NCBI RefSeq assembly: GCF_033096465.1
Contig: NZ_AP028156.1
Span: 1,384,501-1,448,500 of the forward strand
Direction: 5' to 3'
Length of the DNA stretch: 64,000 bases
Source: Blautia luti
GTDB lineage: Bacteria; Bacillota; Clostridia; Lachnospirales; Lachnospiraceae
Shown: piece by piece, positions 1 to 9,127 of the stretch
Layout: each line of letters begins with the position of its first letter
Numbering within the stretch: position 1 is the stretch's first letter
The notes under the pieces: generated by a model
Seen by the model: only the letters and a program-made list of their open reading frames with translations
Database searches by the model: none
Told to the model about the DNA's origin: nothing
Translations under genes and position numbers: made by a program

Positions 1-1046
1 CCAGAATGGTACAGAAAGGAAACCAAGTTACCTGTTATAACAGATCAGGACATCATGTGAGTGGATCACAATATGATGTTGGAAAACAAAATAACTATAG
101 GGGAATACGGCTTAAACAAGTTCCTACTATTGAAAAAAAAGGATTAGCTGCAGTCAGTTCATCTTTTTTTGCTGCGTTATGCTGTGCATTTGGAAAGTAT
201 GATGTGGTACATATTCATGCGGAAGGTCCGGCTTTTTTTTCCTGGATTCCGAAAATATGTGGAAAAAAAGTTGTTGTTACTGTCCATGGACTTGATTGGC
301 AGCGTGAAAAATGGAAGTCTGGATTTGGAGCGAAATTTATTCATCAGGGTGAACGTAATGCTGTGAAATATGCAGATGAAATTATTGTATTAAGCAAAGG
401 TGTTAAAGAATATTTTCAAGAAACTTATGGCAGAAATACACGTTTTATCCCTAATGGAGTAAATAAACCGGAAATTAGAGAAGCAGAACTAATTACAGAA
501 AAATATGGGCTTACAAAGGATTCCTACATTTTATTTTTAGGAAGGCTTGTTCCTGAAAAAGGCATCAGATATTTAATAGAAGCTTTCCAAAATGTTGACA
601 CGGATAAAAAACTGGTGATTGCAGGAGGATCCAGTGATACAGATGAGTTTTCACAAGAACTGAAAAAATTGGCAGAAGATGATCCGAGAATTATTTTTAC
701 AGGATTTGTTCAGGGTCGTATGTTAGAAGAATTATACAGCAATGCATACATATATACGTTGCCGTCAGATTTAGAGGGAATGCCTTTGAGTCTGCTGGAA
801 GCAATGAGTTATGGAAATTGTTGTTTAACATCAGATATAGCAGAATGTACAGAAGTTGTAGAAGATAAGGCTCTGGCCTTCAAAAAATCAGATGTAAAGG
901 ACTTGAAAGAAAAACTTCAGAATGCATGTGTTAACAAAGACATTGTTCAGAATATGAAAAATCAGGCAAGAGAATTTATCTGTCAGAAATATGACTGGGA
1001 CGGAGTTGTGGATAAAACGATGCAGCTTTATTGGAGAAATACATAG
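1..1046 (+). CDS. Glycosyltransferase family 4 (5' end outside window)
   Basis: This is a retaining GT4 (GT-B fold) enzyme that transfers a sugar from a nucleotide donor during assembly of the surface polysaccharide on the cytoplasmic face of the membrane. The frame is open to the left edge, and the first ATG (position 6) falls at a residue that is normally about 30 residues inside the protein, so the true start lies upstream. The C-terminal donor-binding half has GRLVPEKGIRYL and the E-x7-E type segment EGMPLSLLEAMSYG. The gene is AT-rich, unlike the next gene. Donor and acceptor sugars cannot be told from sequence. Confidence 0.9.
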   Translation, partial: RMVQKGNQVTCYNRSGHHVSGSQYDVGKQNNYRGIRLKQVPTIEKKGLAAVSSSFFAALCCAFGKYDVVHIHAEGPAFFSWIPKICGKKVVVTVHGLDWQREKWKSGFGAKFIHQGERNAVKYADEIIVLSKGVKEYFQETYGRNTRFIPNGVNKPEIREAELITEKYGLTKDSYILFLGRLVPEKGIRYLIEAFQNVDTDKKLVIAGGSSDTDEFSQELKKLAEDDPRIIFTGFVQGRMLEELYSNAYIYTLPSDLEGMPLSLLEAMSYGNCCLTSDIAECTEVVEDKALAFKKSDVKDLKEKLQNACVNKDIVQNMKNQAREFICQKYDWDGVVDKTMQLYWRNT

Positions 1047-1112
1047 TAATTCTTTCAATATATTATATGAGTTGGAATACAGTAAGAATAATGGTGTACA
1101 AGGAAAAATCAC

Positions 1113-2312
1113 ATGAGAACGTTAATTATCAATAAATTTCTGTACCGAAACGGTGGATCAGAAACGTACATATTTAAGCTGGGCGAAGCATTGCAGCAGC
1201 ATGGACACGAGGTTCAGTACTTCGGAATGGAACATGAGGGTCGTTGCGTTGGAAACCGGGTCAATGCTTACACAAGTGACATGGACTTCCACGGCGGCAG
1301 CAAACTGAGCAAGCTGACCTACCCGATCAAGACCATCTACAGCAAGGAAGCAAGAGTACAGCTGAGAAAAGTTCTGGACGACTTCAAGCCGGATGTCTGT
1401 CACCTGAACAATTTTAACTACCAGCTGACACCTTCCATCATTCTGGAAATCGTGAAGTGGCGTAAGGAGATCGGAAGAGATTGTAAAATTATCTTCACGG
1501 CACATGACTACCAGCTGGTCTGCCCGAACCATATGCTGAACAATCCGAATACTCACCAGAACTGTGAGAAGTGCCTCGGTGTTCATTTCGTGAACTGCAT
1601 GAAAGGCAAGTGCATCCACGGTTCCACGGCAAAATCTGCCATCGGCATGATGGAGGCTGAGTTCTGGAAGTGGAAGGGTACCTACGAGTACATTGACACC
1701 ATGATCTGCTGCTCGGAGTTCATGAAGAGCAAGATGGACAGCAATCCTCTGTTTGCGACGAAGACCGTGGCAATGCACAACTTCATCGATAAGGTGGAGT
1801 GGAAAGAGACTCCGAAGAAGGATTACGTCCTCTACTTCGGCCGCTTCTCGGAGGAGAAGGGTATCGGCACGCTCATCAAGGTCTGTAAAGAACTGCCGGA
1901 TGTGCAGTTCATCTTCGCCGGTACTGGCCCGCTGGAAGAGACAGTAAATGGTATTAAGAACATCAAAAACGTTGGCTTCCAGAAAGGCGAGGCACTGGAG
2001 AAGCTGATCCGTGAGGCACGGTTTTCCATTTACCCTTCTGAGTGGTATGAAAACTGCCCGTTCTCCGTAATGGAATCCCAGATGTACGGTACGCCGGTGC
2101 TGGGAGCGAATATTGGTGGCATCCCGGAACTGATTCAGGTTGGCAAGACCGGTGAGTTGTTCGAGAGTGGCAATGCCGAAGATCTGAAGAGAAAGATTGA
2201 GAAGCTCTGGGGTGATAAGAAGCTGTGTGAAGCATATAGCAAGAACTGCAAGAACATCAGCTTCGATACCATTGATGAGTATTACGAGAAAATTATGAAG
2301 GTTTATAGATAA
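1113..2312 (+). CDS. Glycosyltransferase family 4
   Basis: This 399-residue GT4 glycosyltransferase has the N-terminal acceptor domain start NKFLYRNGGSETYIFKLGEA and a C-terminal donor domain with YFGRFSEEKGIGTLI and the catalytic-type stretch SEWYENCPFSVMESQMYG. A Cys-rich insert near residues 150-170 (NCEKCLGVHFVNCMKGKC) is found in a subset of GT4 enzymes. An AAGGA ribosome site precedes ATG 1113. Codon use is strikingly GC-rich (CTG, AAG, GAC, TTC) compared with the AT-rich genes on both sides, which points to a separate origin of the 1113-3525 block. The radical SAM gene follows 25 bases downstream, so the two probably form one transcript. Sugar specificity is unknown. Confidence 0.92.
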   Translation: MRTLIINKFLYRNGGSETYIFKLGEALQQHGHEVQYFGMEHEGRCVGNRVNAYTSDMDFHGGSKLSKLTYPIKTIYSKEARVQLRKVLDDFKPDVCHLNNFNYQLTPSIILEIVKWRKEIGRDCKIIFTAHDYQLVCPNHMLNNPNTHQNCEKCLGVHFVNCMKGKCIHGSTAKSAIGMMEAEFWKWKGTYEYIDTMICCSEFMKSKMDSNPLFATKTVAMHNFIDKVEWKETPKKDYVLYFGRFSEEKGIGTLIKVCKELPDVQFIFAGTGPLEETVNGIKNIKNVGFQKGEALEKLIREARFSIYPSEWYENCPFSVMESQMYGTPVLGANIGGIPELIQVGKTGELFESGNAEDLKRKIEKLWGDKKLCEAYSKNCKNISFDTIDEYYEKIMKVYR

Positions 2313-2337
2313 AAAGAGAGATAGAGGTATTAGAAAA

Positions 2338-3525
2338 ATGGCTAACAATAACGAAAAGAAACTGAATGGTACGGTTATCGTCACTTACCGCTGCAATGCT
2401 CGTTGCTCCATGTGCAACCGTTATAAGGCACCTTCCAAGCCGGAAGAAGAAATCAGCATTGAAACCATCAAGAAGCTGCCGAAGATGTACTTTACCAACA
2501 TCACCGGTGGTGAGCCGTTCATCCGTACCGACCTGAAGGATATCGTGCGTGAACTGTACAAGAAGTCTGACCGTATCGTTATTTCCACGAACGGTTTCTT
2601 CACAGATCGTATCGTTGATTTGTGTAAGGAGTTCCCGCAGATCGGTATTCGTATCTCTATCGAGGGTCTGGAGCAGACCAACAATGAGATTCGTGGCCTG
2701 CAGAACGGCTACCAGCGTGGTTACGGCACACTGAAGAAGTTGCGTGAAATGGGCATGAAGGATGTTGGTTTTGGTATGACCGTTCAGGATAAGAATGCTC
2801 CTGACCTGGTTCCGCTGTACAAGATTTCCAACGAGATGGGCATGGAGTTTGCAACCGCTTCCCTGCACAACAGCTTCTATTTCGTTGAGGCCAAGAACAT
2901 CATCCACGACCGTCCGATGGTCGCAAAGAACTTTGAAAATCTGGTCAACGAACTGCTCCGTAGCAACAGCCCGAAGAAGTGGTTCCGTGCATACTTTAAT
3001 CACGGTCTGATCAACTACATCTACGGCCAGAAGCGTCTGCTGCCTTGCGACATGAGTTTCGATACCTTCTTCATCGATCCGTATGGCGATGTTATGCCTT
3101 GCAATGGCACCAAGGACAAAGAGGTCATGGGCAACCTGAACAACCAGACTTGGGACGAGCTGTGGAATAGCCCGGAAGCAGAGAAAGTTCGTGCAAAGGT
3201 TCGTTGCTGCGACCGTGACTGCTGGATGATCGGCAGCGTAAGTCCTGCGATGCACAAGTATATCTGGAAGCCGGCTACCTGGGTTCTGGTTCACAAGTTT
3301 AAGGCTCTGTTCACTAAGCATCCGTACAGCATGTACGAGCTGAAAATCTGCCGCGATTATCGTGATGGCAAAGTTACCAAAGAGGATCTGGATAAGTGCA
3401 GCACCTGCGACATGAACTGCGTGATCAACAACGGTCTGAGTGAAGCATCCAAGGAACAGCTGAAGCATAAGACTGGCGAGGAAATCGTGGATGCCGATAT
3501 CGCACAGCAGATGGAGACGAAGTAA
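2338..3525 (+). CDS. Radical SAM/SPASM domain protein in glycan locus
   Basis: The N-terminus carries the radical SAM CxxxCxxC motif (CNARCSMC), which binds the 4Fe-4S cluster that cleaves S-adenosylmethionine. NITGGEPFIR is the usual GGEP motif. The C-terminal third is SPASM-like, with Cys at LPCDM, VMPCNG, RCCDRDCW and a final CSTCDMNC, enough for auxiliary clusters. SPASM proteins modify peptides or act as dehydrogenases and mutases on sugars and other substrates. No precursor peptide gene is visible, and the setting between glycosyltransferases suggests a glycan or lipid-linked substrate (inference). It shares the GC-rich codon use of the preceding gene and its stop overlaps the next start by one base. 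Confidence 0.88.
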   Translation: MANNNEKKLNGTVIVTYRCNARCSMCNRYKAPSKPEEEISIETIKKLPKMYFTNITGGEPFIRTDLKDIVRELYKKSDRIVISTNGFFTDRIVDLCKEFPQIGIRISIEGLEQTNNEIRGLQNGYQRGYGTLKKLREMGMKDVGFGMTVQDKNAPDLVPLYKISNEMGMEFATASLHNSFYFVEAKNIIHDRPMVAKNFENLVNELLRSNSPKKWFRAYFNHGLINYIYGQKRLLPCDMSFDTFFIDPYGDVMPCNGTKDKEVMGNLNNQTWDELWNSPEAEKVRAKVRCCDRDCWMIGSVSPAMHKYIWKPATWVLVHKFKALFTKHPYSMYELKICRDYRDGKVTKEDLDKCSTCDMNCVINNGLSEASKEQLKHKTGEEIVDADIAQQMETK

Positions 3526-4543
3526 TGAGTGAAAAGACAGCGGTAAGAACAAGAGAAAAATGGGTTGATGATGTGAAAGTCATTGCCTGTATATTGGTTG
3601 TGCTAGGCCATTTCTTTCAGAGTATGACGAAGGCGAGTATTCTGCCTGCAAGTGATCTGTACAAGTGGTTCAACACAACTATTTACTACTTTCATGTGCC
3701 GCTGTTCTTTATTTGTAGCGGATACCTGTATCAGAAGTACAGCAAGGTGAACAGTGTTGGTAGCTGGTGCAAGAATGTGACGAAAAAAGCTTTAGCACTC
3801 GGCGTACCCTATGCCACTTTTACGACTGCTACATGGGTGCTGAAAAAGGTATTTTCGAGCAGCGTTAACAATCAAATTGGTGGATTGGGAGACACCCTGA
3901 TATTTCATCCTGCTTCGCCATACTGGTATCTGTACGCATTGTTCTTTATTTTCCTTCTCACACCAACTTTTAAGAGTGTAAAGATGGCTGTAGGAGGCTT
4001 AGTTGTAGCAATAGCTATGAAAACCATTGCATTGAGTGTGGGGGGGGGTACGGCGTTTACGCAGTATCAACAGTTCTCTCAAACGAAATCTGGTTTGTGC
4101 TCGGTATGAGTATTTGTGCATTTAATGTGCGGTTAAAGGGCAGAAAAGTACATGGAACGATATGCGGATTGTTGTTTATGATTTTGAGTGTGGCGGCGTA
4201 TAAGGCGGAAATTAGTGGAGGTGTGATTTCTTTTGCAATGGGATTGCTGGCTTGTGTAGCCGTTATCCTGATGGCAGCGGGGTTTGAAGGAGGACTTGGC
4301 AGAGGCGTGGATTTTCTTGCAAAATATACGATGCCGATTTTCCTGATGCATACCTTATTTGCAGCACCGCTGAGATCTATCCTGATGAAGATCGGCATTG
4401 AAAATGCTGTGATTCATGTAGTACTGGGATTGGGCATCAGTTTTGCAGGCCCCATTATCGCGGCTTGGATTATGAAGAAAACGAAGTGGTTAGAGTTCTT
4501 CCTGTATCCAAATAAAATACTTATGAAGGCTAGATCATTATGA
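3525..4543 (+). pseudogene. Acyltransferase 3 membrane protein, split by G9 tract (probable phase-variable gene, OFF)
   Basis: This is a multi-span acyltransferase-3 (OatA/NodX-like) enzyme that would O-acylate surface sugars. The first part (3525-4109) starts with the family signature WVDDVKVIACILVVLGHFFQ and continues through YFHVPLFFICSGYLY. It meets a TGA soon after a run of nine G at 4040-4048. The second part continues in another frame from the tract itself (YGVYAVSTVLSNEIWFVLGM) to TAA at 4543. Together they give about 340 residues, the normal family length. Ten or seven G would join the halves. ATG 3525 overlaps the radical SAM stop. The frameshift could be a real OFF phase, permanent decay or a homopolymer assembly error. 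Confidence 0.85.
4040..4048 (+). repeat. G9 homopolymer at frameshift site
   Basis: Nine consecutive G on the coding strand, followed by TAC, lie exactly where the acyltransferase reading frame changes. Tracts of this length are known slipped-strand mispairing sites in contingency genes of other bacteria. Confidence 0.9.
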
Positions 4544-4640
4544 ATATATAAATCCATATAAAATAATTGATGCAGATTACGACACATGAAAACTGGAGAT
4601 GGCAGCCGGATAGGAATACATGTGAAATTTAGGCGATTCA

Positions 4641-4773
4641 AATTATAGGAAAAATTGTGTCAAAAAGCAAATTCGGCAATTGTAAAGGATGTGCTGGATT
4701 TTTGTGAAAGTGTGGATTTTAGAAAAGGTGTTAAAGAAGCTCAATTAGATATTATATGTGGAGACCAGCTATG
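4641..4773 (+). pseudogene. Possible C-terminal remnant of a lost gene
   Basis: Between the acyltransferase and the next glycosyltransferase there is about 210 bp without an intact gene. In one frame a protein-like run of about 40 codons (including ANSAIVKDVLDFCESVDF) ends at a TGA that overlaps the start of the following gene. A stop lies directly upstream and there is no start codon or ribosome site. It reads like the tail of a gene whose front has been deleted. I do not recognise the family. Confidence 0.35.
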
Positions 4774-5955
4774 AAAAAGATACTATTTGTTATGCCAGCA
4801 CTGTACGGTGGTGGAGCGGAAAAAAGTCTTGTGAATTTATTAAATCTTATTGATTATAAAAAGTATGCTGTTGATCTGTTGTTATTTAAACAAGAAGGTC
4901 TGTTTTTGACTCAAATTCCCAAGGAGGTACGATTGTTACCGCTTACGGCCTCACTACGGTATGCCTATAAAATTGATATGGGCATGTTTGGTTCTCTTTC
5001 GGGGTTTAAAACAGGAATGCTTAGGCTGATGGGTACAGTGGTATGTAAAGTGCTTTATAAGGAAAAGGCAGGACAGCAAAGATGGGTGAAATGTTATAAA
5101 CACTGCTTACCAAATCTGGAAGGAAATTATGATATTGCTGTTGGATTCTTGGAGGGAGAAGCATCATATTATGTTATAGATAAGGTTAATGCAAAGAAAA
5201 AAATACTTTGGATTCATAACGATTTCAATGAAATAAAAAAGAATGAAGATGCAAAGATTTATGAGAATTATTTTCAAAAGGCAGACAGTGTTGTAAGTAT
5301 TTCTGATAAATGCGTGCAGATATTAAAACAGAATTATCCGGAGTTGACAAATAAATTTTATTGTTTGCCTAATTTAACATCGGGTTCTTTGTTGAAAAAA
5401 TTGTCGGAAGAATTTGAAGTGCCGGAATATGAAAAAAATAAATTTAATATCTTGTCAATAGGTCGTTTAACAAGACAAAAGGGTTATGATTTTGCAATTG
5501 ATGCAATGAAAATTCTGAAAAAAAAATATTCAGATATTCATTGGTGGATTATTGGCGCAGGAGAGCTTGAAGAACAACTCAAAAAACAAGTAAAAGATAA
5601 TGAATTAGAAGAATACATTACATTTTTAGGCTTAAAAGCTAATCCATATCCGTATATCAGGAGTTGCGATTTGTTAGTACAGCCTTCCAGATGGGAAGGA
5701 AAATCAGTTGTTTTGGATGAAGCAAAAATATTGGCAAAACCAATACTTGCAACTAATTATTCTACAATTAAGGATCAGTTGAAGGATAAGAAAGAGGGAC
5801 TGATTACTGACATAAGTCCTAACGCAATAGCAGAAGGAATAGCTAAACTTAGAGAGAATTATCAATTGTATAATTCCATTCAGAGTTATCTTGATAAGCA
5901 TGAGTATGGAAATGAGAGAGAAGTTGCACAGTATTATAAATTGTTAGGAGAATAA
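4771..5955 (+). CDS. Glycosyltransferase family 4
   Basis: This 394-residue GT4 enzyme starts with MKKILFVMPALYGGGAEKSL, the glycine-rich acceptor-domain loop of the family. The C-terminal half has ILSIGRLTRQKGYDFAIDAM and SRWEGKSVVLDEAKILAKPI, matching the donor-binding and E-x7-E region. I chose ATG 4771 over the upstream ATG 4756 because GGAG sits about seven bases before it. Codon use is AT-rich. The gene is followed by another glycosyltransferase after about 40 bases. Its likely role is adding one sugar to the lipid-linked repeat unit; the linkage is unknown. Confidence 0.9.
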   Translation: MKKILFVMPALYGGGAEKSLVNLLNLIDYKKYAVDLLLFKQEGLFLTQIPKEVRLLPLTASLRYAYKIDMGMFGSLSGFKTGMLRLMGTVVCKVLYKEKAGQQRWVKCYKHCLPNLEGNYDIAVGFLEGEASYYVIDKVNAKKKILWIHNDFNEIKKNEDAKIYENYFQKADSVVSISDKCVQILKQNYPELTNKFYCLPNLTSGSLLKKLSEEFEVPEYEKNKFNILSIGRLTRQKGYDFAIDAMKILKKKYSDIHWWIIGAGELEEQLKKQVKDNELEEYITFLGLKANPYPYIRSCDLLVQPSRWEGKSVVLDEAKILAKPILATNYSTIKDQLKDKKEGLITDISPNAIAEGIAKLRENYQLYNSIQSYLDKHEYGNEREVAQYYKLLGE

Positions 5956-5997
5956 ATTTCGCATAGATTTTTAGCGTTGAATTATGAGGGAAAGAAA

Positions 5998-7128
5998 ATG
6001 ATTTTATATATAACTAAACTTGAGAAAGGAAATATTGGAGCTGATATGCATTACAAAGCACTCTGTGATATTTTTGGGCGAGAAAATATTTTCTTTATCA
6101 ATTTGAGTCCCACAGAAAAAGAATGCAGGTTGCAGAACTATATTTCATATGGAAAATACAAATCGGTTCTTGATAGAGTGCATCGATGGATGCAGGGAAA
6201 CATGATGTTTATCAGCAATGATATAATCAGTGAGATTTGTGAACTAATAAATAGCAATGCAATTAAAACTGTTTTTATTGAGGATTCTGTATTTGGAAAC
6301 TTAGTAAAGAAAATCAAAAAAAGCTGTAAAGAGTGTAAGGTGTTTTCTTTTTACCATGACGTAAAGGCTGATTTATATAAACAATGGATGGACAATGAGC
6401 GGACGTTAAAAAGCAAAATAGAATATACGATAGGGATTAAACAAGAGAATATAAATCAAAAATATGCGGATATAAATATTGTTTTTAACGAGAGAGATGC
6501 AAAAAAATTCCAGGCATACTATGGAAAACGTCCAGATGTAATTATCCCTCTACCTGCACCGGTTCCAGCTATTTCGGACAATATCATGGATTCTATCGCT
6601 GCGAAAGATGATAAGAAACACATTCTGTTTGTTGGAAAGAAATATTATCCGAATTTGGTTGGATTTAAATGGTTTGTCGATAATGTCCTTCCGAGTCTTA
6701 CTGATAATATTCAGGTAGATGTTGTGGGCAGAGGTTTGGAGGAACTTAGGAACGAGTATTCAGATTCACGTATTAATGTAATTGGTGGAGTAGAAAGTCT
6801 TAATCCATATTATGAAAATGCAGATATCGTGATTGCACCACTATTTGATGGCGGTGGAATGAAGTCTAAAACAGTAGAAGCTCTTTCGTTTGGAAAAATA
6901 TTTGTTGGAACTGAAGAAAGCTTGTTTGGATTCTGGGAAGAAATGAATAGTGATATTAGAGGAAAAACTTGCTATCAGTGTAACACGCCAGAAGAATGGA
7001 TTCAGACCATTAACAATCTGGCAAATGATGACATTCACAAATTTAATGAAGATGTCTTTGAACTTTTCAAGGCAAAGTTCTCTTATGATGTCGTTAGAGA
7101 TAAGATGAAAGCTATAATGGAGGAATAA
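5998..7128 (+). CDS. Glycosyltransferase (GT-B fold, GT1/GT4-like)
   Basis: This protein of about 376 residues has a GT-B-type C-terminal half: HILFVGKKYYPNLVGFKWFV, VVGRGLEELR, and APLFDGGGMKSKTVEALSFG, where the last segment is the donor phosphate and base binding loop. ATG 5998, preceded by GAGGGA, is preferred to the upstream TTG at 5977. The N-terminal acceptor domain is divergent. It lies between a GT4 gene and the GDP-heptose genes, five bases before the dehydratase, so it may use a heptose donor, but this is only inference. Confidence 0.82.
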   Translation: MILYITKLEKGNIGADMHYKALCDIFGRENIFFINLSPTEKECRLQNYISYGKYKSVLDRVHRWMQGNMMFISNDIISEICELINSNAIKTVFIEDSVFGNLVKKIKKSCKECKVFSFYHDVKADLYKQWMDNERTLKSKIEYTIGIKQENINQKYADINIVFNERDAKKFQAYYGKRPDVIIPLPAPVPAISDNIMDSIAAKDDKKHILFVGKKYYPNLVGFKWFVDNVLPSLTDNIQVDVVGRGLEELRNEYSDSRINVIGGVESLNPYYENADIVIAPLFDGGGMKSKTVEALSFGKIFVGTEESLFGFWEEMNSDIRGKTCYQCNTPEEWIQTINNLANDDIHKFNEDVFELFKAKFSYDVVRDKMKAIMEE

Positions 7129-7133
7129 TTATT

Positions 7134-8093
7134 ATGAAAGTATTAGTTACGGGTGCAGGTGGAATGGTTGGCTCTCACATGGTAGAGCTGTTGCATGATC
7201 AGGGTCATGAAGTATTGGGTACGTACTACAAACCGACAACTGATATTACAGAGCTTGACCCGGATATTCGCATGGAAGAATGCGATGTGCGCTATTATCA
7301 GGCAGTTCAGCGTGTGATTTCAGAATTTCAACCGGATCAAATTTACCATCTTGCAGCGCAAAGTTATCCAACAGTTTCTTGGACTCATCCGCAGGCAACA
7401 ATGGAAACGAACGTAAATGGTACGATTAACGTTTATGAAGCAGTCAAGTTTGTCCGTCAAACTAGGCCTGATTATGATCCAATGGTTGTTGTTGCATGTT
7501 CTAGTGCAGAGTATGGCCAGACCTTAAATGAGCTTGAAGATCCGTATGTGAAAGAAACGGCGGAATTAAAGCCTCTGCATCCTTACGGTGTGAGCAAGGT
7601 TGGCCAGGATTTGTTGTCTTTTCAGTATTTTATGAACGACCATATTCGTTGTATTCGTGTTAGAATTTTCAATTCTACCGGAACGAGAAAAGTGAATGAT
7701 GTTACATCTGATTTTACCAAGCGCGCTATTTTGGCAGAACGTTCTGGCGTTTATGAACTGCGTGTAGGTAATCTGGAAACAAGACGTGCCATTATGGATC
7801 AGAGAGATCTTGTAAATGGTTTGATGCTTCTTGCAGAAAAAGGTATTCCAGGAGAAGTTTATAATCTGTCTTCGGAACATTGCTACCAGATGAAGGATAT
7901 TGTAGCAATGATTGAAAAGCAGATTGGACATAAATTTGAGATTAAGGTCGATCCGAAATTGCTTCGTCCTACTGATGAAAGAATTATCATTGGTAATGTT
8001 GAAAAACTGAAACGTGATACCGGATGGAGCCAGAAAATTAGCATGGAACAGACAATTGCAGATATGCTGGAATATTGGCGCAAAACCCTGTAA
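7134..8093 (+). CDS. GDP-sugar 4,6-dehydratase / NAD-dependent epimerase family (short-chain dehydrogenase)
   Basis: This extended SDR enzyme of 319 residues has the NAD(P)-binding motif VTGAGGMVGSHM at the N-terminus, the LAAQSYPTVSW segment typical of GDP-mannose 4,6-dehydratases, and a YGVSK catalytic Tyr-Lys pair near residue 149. It starts with a good GAGGAAT ribosome site and ends 11 bases before hddA, so it belongs to the heptose operon. By analogy with DmhA-type enzymes it may act on GDP-D-glycero-D-manno-heptose to give a 6-deoxy-4-keto product. A GDP-mannose dehydratase or reductase role is the alternative. The family call is firm; the substrate is inferred. Confidence 0.85.
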   Translation: MKVLVTGAGGMVGSHMVELLHDQGHEVLGTYYKPTTDITELDPDIRMEECDVRYYQAVQRVISEFQPDQIYHLAAQSYPTVSWTHPQATMETNVNGTINVYEAVKFVRQTRPDYDPMVVVACSSAEYGQTLNELEDPYVKETAELKPLHPYGVSKVGQDLLSFQYFMNDHIRCIRVRIFNSTGTRKVNDVTSDFTKRAILAERSGVYELRVGNLETRRAIMDQRDLVNGLMLLAEKGIPGEVYNLSSEHCYQMKDIVAMIEKQIGHKFEIKVDPKLLRPTDERIIIGNVEKLKRDTGWSQKISMEQTIADMLEYWRKTL

Positions 8094-8104
8094 GGAGACA
8101 GTAG

Positions 8105-9106
8105 ATGATTATTACAAAAACACCGTTCCGTATGTCTTTTTTTGGCGGCGGAACAGATATGGAAAGTTTTTTTAAAGAGTATGGTGGCGCAGTCATCTCT
8201 ACAACCTTTGATAAATACTGTTATGTAAATGTGCGTCATTTGCCACGCTTTTTCGATTACAGTACTGAACTTACATACTCAAAATCAGAGCGAGTATCGA
8301 ATATAGATGATATTCAGCATCCTGCAATTCGTAATGCAATGAAAATGTTGGATATGCATGAGATTCGTCTCACCTATGAGGCGGATCTTCCGGCACGCTC
8401 TGGTTTAGGTACTTCAAGTTCCTTTGCAGTTGGAATGTTAAATGCCTTTTATGCTTTGAAAGGTAAGTATGCTGACAAGAAGAAACTGGCGGATGAAGCA
8501 ATTTATCTGGAACGAAATCTTTGCCAAGAAGCTGGTGGATGGCAAGACCAAATCGCTGCTTCTTTTGGTGGATTCAACCGTATCAATTTTAATGCAGATG
8601 GATATGAAGTCCTGCCGGTTATTATTTCGCCGGAGCGAAAGAAGCAGCTCAATCGGAATTTAATGATGTTTTTTACAGGATTTACTCGATTCTCTTCTGA
8701 TGTGCAGAAAGCAAATGATACAGGAAAACGAGATAAGATTGCTCAGCTGAAGGAAATGCTGGCTCTAGTTGATGATGCAGAGCGTGTTCTGACAGACAAG
8801 CATGCAGATCTGGATGATTTTGGTAGAATGCTGGATCACACTTGGAAACTTAAACGCCAAACTGGCTCAGCAGTGTCCACGAATAGTATTGATGAACTCT
8901 ATGATAAGGGCATGGCTGCTGGCGCACTGGGCGGAAAATTGCTGGGTGCCGGTGGCGGAGGATTCCTTGTATTTTATGTTCAGCCAGAGCGACAGGATGC
9001 AGTGCGATGGGCGATGCGCGATTTGATGCATATTCCGTTTGCGTTTGAAGATGGCGGTACGAGGGTGATTCATTATACACCGGAAACCTATGAACCAAAG
9101 AACTAA
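8105..9106 (+). CDS. hddA: D-glycero-alpha-D-manno-heptose-7-phosphate kinase
   Basis: This GHMP-family kinase of 333 residues phosphorylates heptose 7-phosphate at C1 to give the alpha-1,7-bisphosphate in the GDP-heptose pathway. The start TKTPFRMSFFGGGTDMESFF is the HddA hallmark. The ATP-binding GHMP loop is LPARSGLGTSSSFAVGML and the third motif is KLLGAGGGGFLVFY. AGGAGA lies seven bases before ATG 8105. The neighbouring hddC-gmhB fusion and gmhA supply the steps before and after, which makes the assignment strong. Fucokinase-like or other GHMP sugar kinases are less likely in this context. Confidence 0.92.
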   Translation: MIITKTPFRMSFFGGGTDMESFFKEYGGAVISTTFDKYCYVNVRHLPRFFDYSTELTYSKSERVSNIDDIQHPAIRNAMKMLDMHEIRLTYEADLPARSGLGTSSSFAVGMLNAFYALKGKYADKKKLADEAIYLERNLCQEAGGWQDQIAASFGGFNRINFNADGYEVLPVIISPERKKQLNRNLMMFFTGFTRFSSDVQKANDTGKRDKIAQLKEMLALVDDAERVLTDKHADLDDFGRMLDHTWKLKRQTGSAVSTNSIDELYDKGMAAGALGGKLLGAGGGGFLVFYVQPERQDAVRWAMRDLMHIPFAFEDGGTRVIHYTPETYEPKN

Positions 9107-9127
9107 TTTTGAGTGAGGAATAAAGAG

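Noticed and set aside
1158..3552. Long antisense frames (408 and 419 codons) opposite the GT4 and radical SAM genes
   Set aside because: They mirror GC-rich coding sequence, have no ribosome site or recognisable domains, and the forward genes are certain.
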